Made by a program: the position numbers and the translations under genes
Notes under the pieces: generated by a model
Seen by the model: the letters and a program-made list of their open reading frames with translations, nothing else
Database searches by the model: none
What the model was told of the DNA's origin: nothing
Source: Streptomyces rubiginosohelvolus
GTDB taxonomy: Bacteria; Actinomycetota; Actinomycetes; Streptomycetales; Streptomycetaceae
Length of the DNA stretch: 64,000 bases
Direction of reading: 5' to 3'
NCBI RefSeq assembly: GCF_014649875.1
Contig: NZ_BMTW01000009.1
Coordinates: 204,801 to 268,800, forward strand
Shown: piece after piece, positions 53,001 to 61,606 of the stretch
Position numbering within the stretch: the stretch's first letter is position 1
How the letters are laid out: every line of letters starts with the position of its first letter

Positions 53001-53720
53001 GCGGGCGTCGAACGCCGGGTTACGGTCCGGGCGTTCGTCGATCGGGGTGAACCCGTCGGAGGCGAAGGGGTTGGTGTCGTCGCCGGTCGAGAGGTAGAGG
53101 TTGCCGTCCTTGTCGAAGTCGATGTCACCGCCGACGTGGCAGCAGATGCCGCGCGAGGTGGGGACGTCCAGGACCTTCTTCTCGCTGGCGGTGTCGAGGG
53201 TGCCGTCCTCGTTGAGGACGAAGCGGGAGAGCCGGTTGACGCCGTCGAACTTCGCGAAGTCGGCGGCGGTTCCGGTCTCGGGTGCGTCGCCCGCCGGGGT
53301 GTCCATCGGGGGCGCGTAGAAGAGGTAGATCGCCCGGTTCTCGGCGAAGTCCGGGTCGACGCCGACGCCTTGGAGGCCTTCCTCGTCGTGCGTGTACACG
53401 GGGAGGGTGCCGGAGATCCTGGTGTTGCCGGCGCTGTCGGTGATCCGCAGCTCGCCGCCGCGCGAGGTGTGCAGCACGCTGCGGTCGGGGAGGACGGCGA
53501 GCGACATGGGCTCGCCGGTCTCCTCGGCGCCCTTGGCGAGGGTGACTTGCTGGAAGTCCTCCGCCACGGGCTCCTCGTGCCCGGGGTGGCCCGGGTGGGC
53601 GGTGGCGCCGGGGGCGGAGCCGAGGGTCAGGGTGGCGGCGGCGAGCAGGCCGCCGGTGAACAGCGCGAGGGTTTTACGGACGCGGGTCCGGGCCAGGAGC
53701 CGCTTTCTGGTTCTGTGCAC
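50001..53720 (-). CDS. Secreted multidomain protein: sugar dehydrogenase - PKD - CBM6 - ThuA - DUF1080
   Basis: 1239 residues from GTG 53720, which has a near-ideal RBS (GGAGGACCTAC). A signal peptide (basic start, LALFTGGLLAAATLTL) leads to a beta-propeller of the glucose/sorbosone dehydrogenase type (about 45-500: HDEEGLQGVGVDPDF, GICCHVGGDIDFD, YVGDYGPDAG). A PKD domain (YSWDFGDGGTST), a CBM6-like module (HNDDWISFK), a ThuA domain (RVLVFSKTAGFRHDSI, GGGYVGIHAAADTEYDWEFY) and a C-terminal DUF1080 / 3-keto-glycoside hydrolase-like lectin fold (FNGKTLEGWKQAGPG, DDNSGIFVGFPES) follow. Presumed role: extracellular oxidative cleavage of glycosides. It heads the region feeding the isomerase/oxidoreductase genes. 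Confidence 0.9.
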   Translation of the reverse strand: MHRTRKRLLARTRVRKTLALFTGGLLAAATLTLGSAPGATAHPGHPGHEEPVAEDFQQVTLAKGAEETGEPMSLAVLPDRSVLHTSRGGELRITDSAGNTRISGTLPVYTHDEEGLQGVGVDPDFAENRAIYLFYAPPMDTPAGDAPETGTAADFAKFDGVNRLSRFVLNEDGTLDTASEKKVLDVPTSRGICCHVGGDIDFDKDGNLYLSTGDDTNPFASDGFTPIDERPDRNPAFDARRTSGNTNDLRGKILRIKVADDGSYTVPEGNLFEPGTDKTRPEIYAMGFRNPFRFSVDQATGTVYVGDYGPDAGAADPKRGPAGKVEFARVTKAANFGWPFCVGDNEPYIEYDFATKASGAAFDCAAPKNESPHNTGLVDLPPAEAAWIPYDGGSVPEFGSGSESPMGGPVYRYDADLDSPVKFPEAYDGDFFAGEFGRQWIKRIEQDADGGVQSINDVPWSGTQIMDMAFGPDGALYVLDYGLAWFGGDENSALYRIENATGGRSPIAEASANKTSGTAPLKVKFSSAGTADGDGDPLTYSWDFGDGGTSTAANPTYTYKKNGTYTATLTAEDPTGRTGSASVHVTVGNTAPTVELVLPEDGQLFEFGDSVPFKVNVSDPEDGTIDCAKVEVKFTLGHDSHGHDITTEHGCEGTIKTAMEGGHDPNANIYGGISASYTDNGVGGQAKLTGKDASRLQPKHRQAEHFDDSSGVTTPSKSSAHGGKTVGDIHNDDWISFKTYVLGNTTKLTARISSAGSGGFLEVRAGSPTGKILGSGPVPVTGSWDTFQDVDIPLRGAPKKQTELFLVFKGGDGALYDVDDFELSNTPVDKTAKRVLVFSKTAGFRHDSIPAGIEALKEIGKDTNITVDSTESAAQFTTSNLARYDAVAFLSTTGDVLNAEQQKAFENYVATGGGYVGIHAAADTEYDWEFYGGLVGAYFDSHPQIQPATVRVEDHDHPATAHLDEEWERTDEWYNYRTNPRDKAKVLATLDETTYTGGNMKGDHPISWCQTYQGGRSFYTGLGHTKESYAEPAFRSHVLGGLRYATGQVKADCKPDTDYRPIFNGKTLEGWKQAGPGKFSVSDGALHSEGGMGLLTYQAKELKSYSLKLDWKMAGDDNSGIFVGFPESDDPWSAVNNGYEIQIDATDAADRTTGAVYTFKSANIKARDRVLRPPGQWNSYEIKVQGERLQIFLNGAKINDFTNTDPARSLKDGYIGLQNHGADDQVSFRNIQLKELPSK

Positions 53721-54008
53721 GTAGGTCCTCCGGAGAGTGCCGGTTGTACGGGCGGGTGTAGCCGTGCCGTGCCGCGCGGGGACTGCCGCGCGTGTGTCAC
53801 CGGAGACGGGAGCGACCCCGGTGACGCGAGTCATGTCGTGTACACGTGGTGGACGGTAGACCTGTTCGTCCTCGACGGAAAGCCCTTGTGCAACAGGTAA
53901 GTCGAACTTCTGCTTCCGGCAGGACAAAGAGATTTCCGGGCAGGGCGAGGCAGCCCCGGGGGCGGGAGTGATGCCGTGCACCATGCCCCCGGGGCTTGGC
54001 CGTCCGCC

Positions 54009-55013
54009 CTACTCGCCGCCGCCGAAGGCCGCGTCGAAGGAGGCCGACGGCGGGTCGAAGTCGAACCGCTTGAGGCTGGCAAGCGCTTCCGGAGCGCCGG
54101 TCAGCCGGTCCATCCCGGCGTCCTCCCACTCGACCGAGACCGGTCCTTCGTAGCCGATGGACCGGAGCATCCGGAAGACGTCCTCCCAGGGGACGTCGCC
54201 GTGGCCGGCGGAGACGAAGTCCCAGCCGCGCCGGGGGTCACCCCACGGCAGATGCGAGCCGAGGCGGCCGTTGCGGCCGTCGAGCCGCTTGCGGGCCTCC
54301 TTGCAGTCCACGTGGTAGATCCGGTCCCGGAAGTCGTAGAGGAAGCCGACCGGGTCGAGGTCCTGCCAGACGAAGTGGCTCGGGTCGAAGTTCAGCCCGA
54401 ACGCGGGCCGGTGGTCCACCGCTTCGAGCGCGCGCTTGGTGGTCCAGTAGTCGTACGCGATCTCGCTCGGGTGCACCTCGTGGGCGAAGCGCACCCCCTC
54501 GGCGTCGAAGACGTCCAGGATCGGGTTCCAGCGCTCGGCGAAGTCCTCGTAGCCGCGTTCGATCATGTGCGGCGGGACGGGCGGGAACATCGCGACGAGG
54601 TGCCAGATCGAGGAGCCGGTGAACCCGATGAGCGTGTCCACGCCGAAGGCGGCGGCGGCCCGCGCGGTGTCGGCGATCTCGGCGGCGGCCCGCTGCCGTA
54701 CGCCTTCTGGCTCCCCGTCGCCCCAGATGCGGGCGGGCAGGATGCCCTGGTGGCGTTCGTCGATCGGGTTGTCGCAGACGGCCTGCCCGACGAGGTGGTT
54801 GGAGATCGCGAAGCACTTCAGCCCGTACTTGTCGAGCAGTTGGTGCCGGGTGTCCAGGTAGCCGGGGTCGGCCAGCGCCTTGTCGACCTCGAAGTGGTCT
54901 CCCCAGCAGGCGAGTTCGAGCCCGTCGTAGCCGAAGTCCCGGGCGTGCTTGCAGACCTCCTCCAGCGGGAGGTCGGCCCACTGGCCGGTGAAGAGGGTGA
55001 AGGGGCGGGGCAT
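54009..55013 (-). CDS. Sugar phosphate isomerase/epimerase (TIM barrel)
   Basis: 334 residues: FTLFTGQWADLPLEEVC, GYDGLELACWGDHFEVD, FAISNHLVGQAVCD, FAHEVHPSEIAYDY, LNFDPSHFVWQDLDP, YHVDCKEARKR, SVEWEDAGMDR. The metal ligands (Glu, Asp, His, Glu) of the family are present. Members act as epimerases, or as lyases on 3-keto-glycosides when paired with a Gfo/Idh dehydrogenase. It lies 13 bases after the dehydrogenase gene. Cytosolic. Confidence 0.9.
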   Translation of the reverse strand: MPRPFTLFTGQWADLPLEEVCKHARDFGYDGLELACWGDHFEVDKALADPGYLDTRHQLLDKYGLKCFAISNHLVGQAVCDNPIDERHQGILPARIWGDGEPEGVRQRAAAEIADTARAAAAFGVDTLIGFTGSSIWHLVAMFPPVPPHMIERGYEDFAERWNPILDVFDAEGVRFAHEVHPSEIAYDYWTTKRALEAVDHRPAFGLNFDPSHFVWQDLDPVGFLYDFRDRIYHVDCKEARKRLDGRNGRLGSHLPWGDPRRGWDFVSAGHGDVPWEDVFRMLRSIGYEGPVSVEWEDAGMDRLTGAPEALASLKRFDFDPPSASFDAAFGGGE

Positions 55014-55026
55014 GGGCGGCAGCCTC

Positions 55027-56262
55027 CTAGGACGAGGACGGGACCGGGGTGTGGACGGAGTTCTTGGCGGCGCTCTCCTCGACGGCGGCGAGCACCCGCT
55101 GCACCTGGAGGCCGTCCGCGAACGACGGGACGGGCGGGGCCCCTTCGGCGATCGTGCGGACCACGTCGCGGGCCTGGTGGACGAAGGTGTGCTCGTAGCC
55201 GAGGCCGTGGCCCGGCGGCCACCAGGCCTCCAGGTAGGGGTGCTCGGGTTCGGTGACGAGGATGCGGCGGAAGCCCGCGGTGGCGGCGGGCTCGGTGTGG
55301 TCGTGGAAGGACAGCTCGTTCAGCCGCTCCAGGTCGAAGGCGAGCGAGCCCAGCTCCCCGTTGATCTCCAGGCGCAGGGCGTTCTTGCGCCCGGCGGCCA
55401 TCCGGGTCGCCTCGAAGGAGGCGAGAGCGCCGGAGGCGAGGCGGCCGGTGAAGATCGCCGCGTCGTCGACGGTGACCTCGCCCCGCTCCACCGTGTCGGC
55501 GCTGCCGGAGAGCCCGGCCGACGCCCCGGCGAGCAGGGGCCTCTCGCGTACGAAGGTCTCACTGACGGCGGAGACTCCGGTGAGCAGCTCGCCCGCGAGG
55601 TACTGGGCGAGGTCGACGATGTGCGCCCCGAGGTCGCCGAGCGCGCCGGAGCCGGCGTGCTCGCGCTTGAGCCGCCAGGTGAGCGGGGAGGCCGGGTCGA
55701 CCAGCCAGTCCTGGAGGTAGGTGGCCCGCACATGGCGCAGGGGTCCGAGCCGGCCCTCGGCGATGAGCTGACGGGCGTAGGAGATCGCGGGCACCTTGCG
55801 GTAGTTGAAGCCCACCATCGCCACCTGGCCGCGGGCGGCGGCCGCTTCGGCGGCGCGGACCATGGCCTCGGCCTCGGCGACGTTGTTGGCGAGCGGCTTC
55901 TCGCACAGGACGTGCTTGCCCGCTTCCAGGGCGGCGATGGCGATCTCCGCGTGGCTGTCGCCGGGGGTGCAGATGTCGATCAGCTGGACGTCGTCCCGGG
56001 CGATCATGGCCCGCCAGTCGGTCTCCGCCGCCGCCCAGCCGTGCCGGGCGGCGGCGGCGTCGACCGCCGCACGGTCGCGTCCGCAGATCGCGGCGAGAGC
56101 GGGCCGCAGCGGCAGGTCGAAGACGTGTCCTGCGGTGCGCCACCCCTGGGAGTGGGCGGCGCCCATGAACGCGTATCCGACCATGCCGACCCCGAGCGTT
56201 CCCGGCGTCTGCCGGGGCGGCGGTGCTGGGGCTTGCGTTTCCGTCTCTTGACTACGGGCCAT
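55027..56262 (-). CDS. Gfo/Idh/MocA-family oxidoreductase
   Basis: 411 residues, ATG 56262 with GAGGAGG upstream. NAD(P)-binding motif GVGMVGYAFMGAAHSQGW, the EKPLANN catalytic lysine region, NYRKVPAISYARQL, and GDLGAHIVDLAQYLAG fit inositol/sugar dehydrogenases. It could oxidise a sugar or cyclitol at one hydroxyl (for example C3). Together with the TIM-barrel gene next to it, it forms a common oxidoreductase/isomerase pair. It sits 71 bases after the binding-protein gene. Confidence 0.92.
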   Translation of the reverse strand: MARSQETETQAPAPPPRQTPGTLGVGMVGYAFMGAAHSQGWRTAGHVFDLPLRPALAAICGRDRAAVDAAAARHGWAAAETDWRAMIARDDVQLIDICTPGDSHAEIAIAALEAGKHVLCEKPLANNVAEAEAMVRAAEAAAARGQVAMVGFNYRKVPAISYARQLIAEGRLGPLRHVRATYLQDWLVDPASPLTWRLKREHAGSGALGDLGAHIVDLAQYLAGELLTGVSAVSETFVRERPLLAGASAGLSGSADTVERGEVTVDDAAIFTGRLASGALASFEATRMAAGRKNALRLEINGELGSLAFDLERLNELSFHDHTEPAATAGFRRILVTEPEHPYLEAWWPPGHGLGYEHTFVHQARDVVRTIAEGAPPVPSFADGLQVQRVLAAVEESAAKNSVHTPVPSSS

Positions 56263-56333
56263 GCGGACTTCCTCCTCATCGGTGTGCGGTAACGGGCCGG
56301 GGGACGCGCTCTCCGCCTCCCCCGGAGTCCCGG

Positions 56334-57368
56334 TCAGTTGAAGCCCGTCGGCAGGTACTGGTCGATGTTGTCCTTGGTCACGACCGCGGAGTACAGGGTC
56401 AGGGAGGTCGGGATCTCCATCTCGGAGAGCCCGCTGATGCCCTTGGACTGGCCGAGCGCCCGGGCCAGGTCGATGGCGGACGCGGCCATCGTCGGCGGGT
56501 AGAGGACGGTCGCCTTGATGACCGAGTTGTCGGCCTTGATGGCGTCCATCGCGGACTTGGCGCCGGCGCCGCCGACCATGATGAACTCGTCGCGGCCCGC
56601 CTGCTCGATGGCGCGGAGCGCCCCGACGCCCTGGTCGTCGTCGTGGTTCCACAGGGCGTCGAACTGCTTCTGCGCCTGGAGGAGTTGGGCCATCTTGGCT
56701 TGGCCGGACTCGACGGTGAAGTCGGCCGCCTGGCGGGCCACCAGCTTGATGTTGGAGTAGTTCTTGAGGGCGTCGGCGAAGCCCTGGCTGCGCTGCTTGG
56801 TCAGCTCCAGGTTGTCGATCCCGGCGAGCTCGACGACCTTGGCGTTCGGCTTGTCCTTGAGCTGTTCGCCGATGTAGTGCCCGGCGTTGAGGCCCATGCC
56901 GTAGTTGTCGCCGCCGACCCAGCAGCGGTACGCCTGCGGAGAGGCGAAGATGCGGTCCAGGTTGACGACGGGGATGCCCGCCTTCATCGCCTCCAGGCCG
57001 ACCTGGGTGAGCGCCTTGCCGTCGGCGGGGAGGATGACGAGGACGTCGACCTTCTTGTTGATGAGGGTCTTGACCTGGCCGATCTGGGCGGCGGTGTCGT
57101 TGGAGCCCTCGGTGATCTCCAGGGTGACGTCGGAGTACGTCTCCGCCCGGGACTTGGCGTTCACGTTGATCGCGTTGAGCCAGCCGTGGTCGGCCTGCGG
57201 TCCGGCGAAGCCGATGGTGACGGCCTTGCCGGGCTTGTCGTCGGCCGGGGCGCTGTTGGCCGCGGACTCGGTCTTCTTCGGCTCGTTGCTGGTACAGGCG
57301 GTGAGGAGCGCGCCCGCGGTGACGGCGGCGGTTCCGAACAGCAGCCCTCTGCGGCTGGTTTCTGGCAT
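56334..57368 (-). CDS. Sugar ABC transporter substrate-binding lipoprotein
   Basis: About 344 residues from ATG 57368, with AAGGG ten bases upstream (an ATG at 57386 is also in frame). The signal has a twin-arginine (SRRGLLFG) and a lipobox (LLTACTS). The mature domain is an RbsB/periplasmic-binding type-1 fold: VTIGFAGPQADHGWLNAI, VILPADGKALTQ, GDNYGMGLNAGHYIG, NHDDDQGVGALRA. Delivers a sugar or cyclitol to the permease encoded downstream-facing next to it. Tat export suggests it folds before transport. Confidence 0.92.
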   Translation of the reverse strand: MPETSRRGLLFGTAAVTAGALLTACTSNEPKKTESAANSAPADDKPGKAVTIGFAGPQADHGWLNAINVNAKSRAETYSDVTLEITEGSNDTAAQIGQVKTLINKKVDVLVILPADGKALTQVGLEAMKAGIPVVNLDRIFASPQAYRCWVGGDNYGMGLNAGHYIGEQLKDKPNAKVVELAGIDNLELTKQRSQGFADALKNYSNIKLVARQAADFTVESGQAKMAQLLQAQKQFDALWNHDDDQGVGALRAIEQAGRDEFIMVGGAGAKSAMDAIKADNSVIKATVLYPPTMAASAIDLARALGQSKGISGLSEMEIPTSLTLYSAVVTKDNIDQYLPTGFN

Positions 57369-57459
57369 GACGGTCTGACCCTTCATCCGGTGGGTGCGTA
57401 CGAGGTGCGGGTGCGGGGGGTTCGTTTCGGTGCCGGGGTGTCCGGTCGGTCGGGGCCGC

Positions 57460-58512
57460 TCAGGTCTCCCGGCCGCGCATGGTGCGGCTCTGGACGAGGA
57501 CGGCGGCGACGATGATGGCGCCCTTGGCGATCTGCTGGACGTCGCTCTGGAGGTTGTTGAGCGCGAAGATGTTGGTGATCGTGGTGAAGATCAGGACGCC
57601 GAGGACGGAGCCGACGATGGTGCCCCGGCCGCCGCTGAGCAGGGTCCCGCCGATGATCGCGGCGGCGATGGCGTCGAGTTCGTACAGGTTGCCGTTGGTG
57701 TTCTGACCGGATCCGGCCAGCACGATCAGCATGAAGGCGGCGATGCCGCAGCAGAGCCCGGACAGCAGGTAGAGGTACAGGCGCTGGCGGCGGACGTCGA
57801 TCCCGGCGAGCCGGGCGGCCTCCGCGTTGCCGCCGACGGCGACCGTGCGGCGGCCGAAGGTGGTCCGGTTGAGGATCAGCCAGCCGACGATGACGACCAC
57901 CGCGAACATGATGACCAGCGGCGGGATCCCGAGGATGTAGGAGTCCGGCAGACCGAGGTCGAGGACCGAGTCGACGGTGACGATCTGGGTCTTGCCGTCG
58001 GTGATCTGGAGGGCGAGTCCGCGGGCCGAGGCGAGCATGGCCAGCGTCGCGATGAACGGGACCATGTTCCCGTACGCGATGAGGACGCCGTTCACGAGTC
58101 CCGCGGCGAGGCCGACGATCACCGCGGTGAACGCGATGCCCGCGAAGCCGTACTCCTGGGTGGCCAGGGTCGTCGCCCACACCGAGGCGAGGGCGACCAT
58201 CGCGCCGACGGAGAGGTCGATGCCGCCGCTGATGATGACGAAGGTCATGCCGACGGTGACGACGCCGATGACGGACGCCTGGGTCAGGATCAGCTGGAGG
58301 TTCCCGGTGTCCAGGAAGGCGTCCGGTTCGGTGATGCCGCCGACCAGGACCAGCGCGGCGAGGACGCCGAGCAGGGACAGGATCCGGACGTCGAGCCGCA
58401 GACCGAGGGCCGGCATGCCCCCGCCCGACTTCGAGGGCGGCGTGTCGGAGGGGGCCGCGACGGCCCCCTTGTCCGGCCCGTTGTGCTGCGCCGACGGGGC
58501 GGGCTGTGTCAT
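57460..58512 (-). CDS. Sugar ABC transporter permease (RbsC family)
   Basis: 350 residues with about 8-10 membrane helices and family signatures GGIDLSVGAMVALASVW, GRRTVAVGGNAEAARLAG and YELDAIAAAIIGGTLL. Long soluble N-terminal tail (QPAPSAQHNGPDKGAVAAPS). Overlaps the ATPase gene by four bases (ATGA). Unlike the ribose permease at 27.9 kb it is not fused to a binding protein; that is a separate gene here. Confidence 0.93.
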   Translation of the reverse strand: MTQPAPSAQHNGPDKGAVAAPSDTPPSKSGGGMPALGLRLDVRILSLLGVLAALVLVGGITEPDAFLDTGNLQLILTQASVIGVVTVGMTFVIISGGIDLSVGAMVALASVWATTLATQEYGFAGIAFTAVIVGLAAGLVNGVLIAYGNMVPFIATLAMLASARGLALQITDGKTQIVTVDSVLDLGLPDSYILGIPPLVIMFAVVVIVGWLILNRTTFGRRTVAVGGNAEAARLAGIDVRRQRLYLYLLSGLCCGIAAFMLIVLAGSGQNTNGNLYELDAIAAAIIGGTLLSGGRGTIVGSVLGVLIFTTITNIFALNNLQSDVQQIAKGAIIVAAVLVQSRTMRGRET

Positions 58513-60032
58513 GGCGTCGGGCTCCCTTCCATCACGAGGTCGAGTACGCGGTGCTCGTCGAGCTCCTGGGCGGGGGCCGTGTGGACCACTTCGCCCTCGC
58601 GGAGGACCAGCACCCGGTCGGCGAGGCCCAGGACTTCGGGCACTTCGCTGGAGACGAGCAGGACGGCGAGGCCTTCGTCGGCCAGCCGGCGGATCACGGC
58701 GTAGAGCTCGGCGCGGGCGCCGACGTCGACGCCACGGGTGGGTTCGTCCAGCAGCAGGACCCGGCAGCCGCGCAGCAGCCAGCGGGCGAGGACGGCTTTC
58801 TGCTGGTTGCCGCCGGAGAGGGTGCGGACGGCGGCGTCCGGGTTGTCGGGCCGCATCTGCAGTTCGCGGGTGGCGCTCCGCGCGGCCTTCCGCTCCCCGC
58901 CCCGGTCGATCCAGCCGATCCGGGCGAAGCGGGAGAGGGAGGAGACGGAGACGTTACGGGTGACCGACTCGGTCATCAGCAGGGCCTGCGCCTTGCGTTC
59001 CTCGGGGGCGAGGCCGATCCCGGCGGCGACGGCGGCGCGGACGCTGCCGGGGCGGAGCTGCTTGCCCGCGACGGTGACGGTTCCGGTGCTCGCCTTGCGG
59101 GCCCCGTAGATCGTCTCCAGGATCTCCGAGCGGCCCGAGCCGACGAGTCCGGCCAGGCCGACGATCTCGCCGGGCCGCAGTTCGAGGTCGACAGGGGCGA
59201 ACTCGCCCTTGCGGGACAGGCCTTGGACCCGGAGCACCGGTTCGCCGGTGATGGCGGCAGGCTCGTCGGGGCGGGGCGGGAAGACATAGGCGACGTCACG
59301 GCCGGTCATCATGGCAACGATGTCGCGGGTGGGCGTGTCCGCCGCGGGCAGCCCGACGGCCACGGTCCGGCCGTCCTTGATGACGGTGACCCGGTCGCCG
59401 ATGCGGCGGATCTCCTCGAGACGGTGCGAGATGTAGACGACGGCCACCCCGTCGGCGGTGAGTCCCTCGACGATGCGGAAGAGGTTGTCGACCTCGTCGG
59501 GGTCGAGGGCGGCGGAGGGCTCGTCCATCACGATGAGCCGGACCTCGTGGGAGAGCGCCCGCGCCATGGAGACGATCTGCTGCTGGGCGGCGGAGAGGTC
59601 GCCGACGTGCCGGGCCGGGTCGATCTCCGGATGCCCGAGGCGGGCCAGCAGTGCCTTGGCGGCGGCGCGCCCCTCGCCCGTACGGACGATGAATCCGGCG
59701 CTGGTCGGCTCGTGGCCCAGGAAGACGTTCTCGGCGACCGAGAGGCCCTCGACCAGGTCGAGTTCCTGGTAGATGGTGGCGATGCCCAGGCGCATGGCGG
59801 CGATCGGCGACTTGAGCTGGACCTTCTCGCCGCGCCAGGTGATCTCGCCGTCGTTGGGCTGGTGGGCTCCGGCGAGCACCTTGATGAGGGTGGACTTGCC
59901 CGCACCGTTCTGGCCGAGGAGGCAGTGGACCTCGCCGGCCTGGACCTCCAGGTCGACGCCGTCCAGGGCGCGGACGCCCGGGAAGAGCTTGGTGATGCCG
60001 GACATGGTGAGCAGGGGTGGTTCTGGTGCCAT
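58509..60032 (-). CDS. Sugar ABC transporter ATP-binding protein (two-domain)
   Basis: 507 residues. Domain 1: GQNGAGKST and LIVMDEPSAALDPDEV; domain 2: GLVGSGRSEI, LSGGNQQKA and LLLDEPTRGVDVGARA. ATG with GAGGGG upstream. First gene of the importer set (ATPase, permease, binding protein), followed by the dehydrogenase and isomerase genes, so uptake and catabolism are probably co-transcribed. Confidence 0.94.
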   Translation of the reverse strand: MAPEPPLLTMSGITKLFPGVRALDGVDLEVQAGEVHCLLGQNGAGKSTLIKVLAGAHQPNDGEITWRGEKVQLKSPIAAMRLGIATIYQELDLVEGLSVAENVFLGHEPTSAGFIVRTGEGRAAAKALLARLGHPEIDPARHVGDLSAAQQQIVSMARALSHEVRLIVMDEPSAALDPDEVDNLFRIVEGLTADGVAVVYISHRLEEIRRIGDRVTVIKDGRTVAVGLPAADTPTRDIVAMMTGRDVAYVFPPRPDEPAAITGEPVLRVQGLSRKGEFAPVDLELRPGEIVGLAGLVGSGRSEILETIYGARKASTGTVTVAGKQLRPGSVRAAVAAGIGLAPEERKAQALLMTESVTRNVSVSSLSRFARIGWIDRGGERKAARSATRELQMRPDNPDAAVRTLSGGNQQKAVLARWLLRGCRVLLLDEPTRGVDVGARAELYAVIRRLADEGLAVLLVSSEVPEVLGLADRVLVLREGEVVHTAPAQELDEHRVLDLVMEGSPTP

Positions 60033-60209
60033 GACGAATCCCCTCGGCGAATGGGGTCTCCCCTGCTCGGGCGGGTGCCGAGGGCCGGGGAGGGCCGGTG
60101 AGCGGACAGGGCGCAGAGCTGGAGGTGCCGTGGAGCCGGCGGCACCGCGAACGGCTGCTGACAGGGGGTGGTTCCGTGGAGCGTGGAGCGGGGTGCGTTC
60201 GGCCTGGGG

Positions 60210-61400
60210 TCAGGCCGGGGAGAAGAGGTGGTCGCTGATGAGCCGGGCCGCGCCGATGACTCCGGCGGTGGGCCCCAACTCGCCCAGGACGATGGGGAGA
60301 TTGCCGGTGGCCAGGGGCAGGGACTGCTTGTAGACCTGCGTGCGGACACTGGCGAGGAGGTTGTGACCGAGGCCGGTGACCCCGCCGCCGATCACCACCA
60401 GACCGGGATTGAAGAAGCTGACCAGGCTCGCGATCACCTGGCCGAGCCGGTTGCCGCCTTCGCGGATGAGATCGAGCGCGGCGGCGTCCCCGGCAGCGGC
60501 GGCCGCCGCCACGTCGGCCGCGGTGAGGCGGCCCGCCGCCTCCAGCCGGACGGCGAGTTCGGGTGAGCGGCCCTCCCGGGCGGCGTCCTCCGCGTCGCGG
60601 GCGAGCGCCGCGCCGCTGAAGTGGGCTTCCAGGCAGCCCTTGTTGCCGCAGGCGCAGGGCCGGCCGTCGGCGTCGACCTGGATGTGCCCGATGTCCCCGG
60701 CGCTGCCGGTCGTACCGCGGTAGACCTCGCCGCCGACGACGATGCCGCAGCCGATACCCGTACCGATCTTGACGCAGAGGAAGTCGCCCACGGAGCGGGC
60801 CACGCCCGCGTGCTGCTCCCCCATCGCCATGAGGTTCACGTCGTTGTCGACCATGACGGGGCAGCCCAGCTCCTGGCTGAGCGCCTCGCGGACCGGGAAC
60901 CCGTCCCAGCCGGGCATGATCGGCGGCGCGACCGGCACGCCCTCGGGGAAGCGGACGGGGCCGGGGACCCCGATGCCCGCGCCGTCGAAGCCTTCGGCGA
61001 GCCCGGAGGCCCGCAGTTTGGCTGCGAGTGACAGGACCTGCTCGAAGACGGCGACGGGCCCTTCACGCACGTCCATCGGGTGGTTGAGGTGTCCCAGTAC
61101 CTCCAGCTCCGCGTTGGTGACGGCCACATCGACCGAGGTGGCGCCGATGTCGACGCCGAGGAAGCGCAGTTCGGGGGCGAGCCGGATGTTGTGCGAGCGG
61201 CGCCCGCCGCGCGATGCGGCGAGTCCGTCGGCCACCACCAGACCGGTCTCCAGGAGCCGGTCCACCTCGACGGCGAGTTTCGAGCGCGACAGATCGACCT
61301 GATCGCCCAGCTGCGCACGGGAGTTGGGACCCCCGTCGCGCAACAGCCGGAGCAGCCGCGCCTGATGCGCGTTCGCGGGTCGTGCCGTCATGCGTCTCAC
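60210..61400 (-). CDS. ROK-family transcriptional regulator
   Basis: 396 residues from GTG 61400 with GGGAGG upstream. N-terminal winged helix (NAHQARLLRLLRDGG, SRAQLGDQVDLSRSKLAVEV), then a ROK sugar-kinase-like domain: GVDIGATSVDVAVTN, VPGPVRFPEG, DNDVNLMAMGE, the zinc motif CACGNKGCLEAH and GHIQVD. Directly upstream of the ABC importer, 177 bases away, in the same direction, so it likely regulates the importer and catabolic genes in response to sugar. A dyad at 61472-61508 is a candidate own-promoter operator. Confidence 0.93.
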   Translation of the reverse strand: MRRMTARPANAHQARLLRLLRDGGPNSRAQLGDQVDLSRSKLAVEVDRLLETGLVVADGLAASRGGRRSHNIRLAPELRFLGVDIGATSVDVAVTNAELEVLGHLNHPMDVREGPVAVFEQVLSLAAKLRASGLAEGFDGAGIGVPGPVRFPEGVPVAPPIMPGWDGFPVREALSQELGCPVMVDNDVNLMAMGEQHAGVARSVGDFLCVKIGTGIGCGIVVGGEVYRGTTGSAGDIGHIQVDADGRPCACGNKGCLEAHFSGAALARDAEDAAREGRSPELAVRLEAAGRLTAADVAAAAAAGDAAALDLIREGGNRLGQVIASLVSFFNPGLVVIGGGVTGLGHNLLASVRTQVYKQSLPLATGNLPIVLGELGPTAGVIGAARLISDHLFSPA

Positions 61401-61471
61401 GCGTCCCTCCCCGCCACATCGGCCAGTCCGTCGGGCTTTCGAGGGGAACGTAGCAGCGCTTTCCCGGAGTG

Positions 61472-61508
61472 GGAAGAAGTTGCGCAGGAATCCGCCCCAA
61501 CTTTTTCC
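61472..61508. promoter_or_regulatory. Inverted repeat upstream of the ROK regulator gene
   Basis: GGAAGAAGTTG (61472-61482) and CAACTTTTTCC (61498-61508) are complementary except one base, with a 15-base spacer. It is AT-richer than its surroundings and lies 72-108 bases before the ROK start, as expected for an operator. Confidence 0.5.
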
Positions 61509-61535
61509 ACACTCAGGACAAAGGTCGGCGGGGAG

Positions 61536-61590
61536 GGGTCACGGGGACCGGTGGGGAGGGGTCATGGGGCCGACGGGAATGGGTCACGGA
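61536..61590. repeat. Three direct repeats GGGTCA(C/T)GG
   Basis: GGGTCACGG, GGGTCATGG and GGGTCACGG recur at spacings of 23 and 22 bases between the ROK promoter side and the end of the synthase gene. Possible regulator sites; function unknown. Confidence 0.4.
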
Positions 61591-61606
61591 GATCCGCGGA
61601 GGGCGG

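Noticed and set aside
49308..53900. A plus-strand reading frame of about 1530 codons opposite the multidomain secreted protein gene.
   Set aside because: It is Val/Gly/Asp-rich low-complexity sequence with no domain; the minus strand has a full set of domains, a signal peptide and a strong RBS. The open frame results from high GC at third positions.
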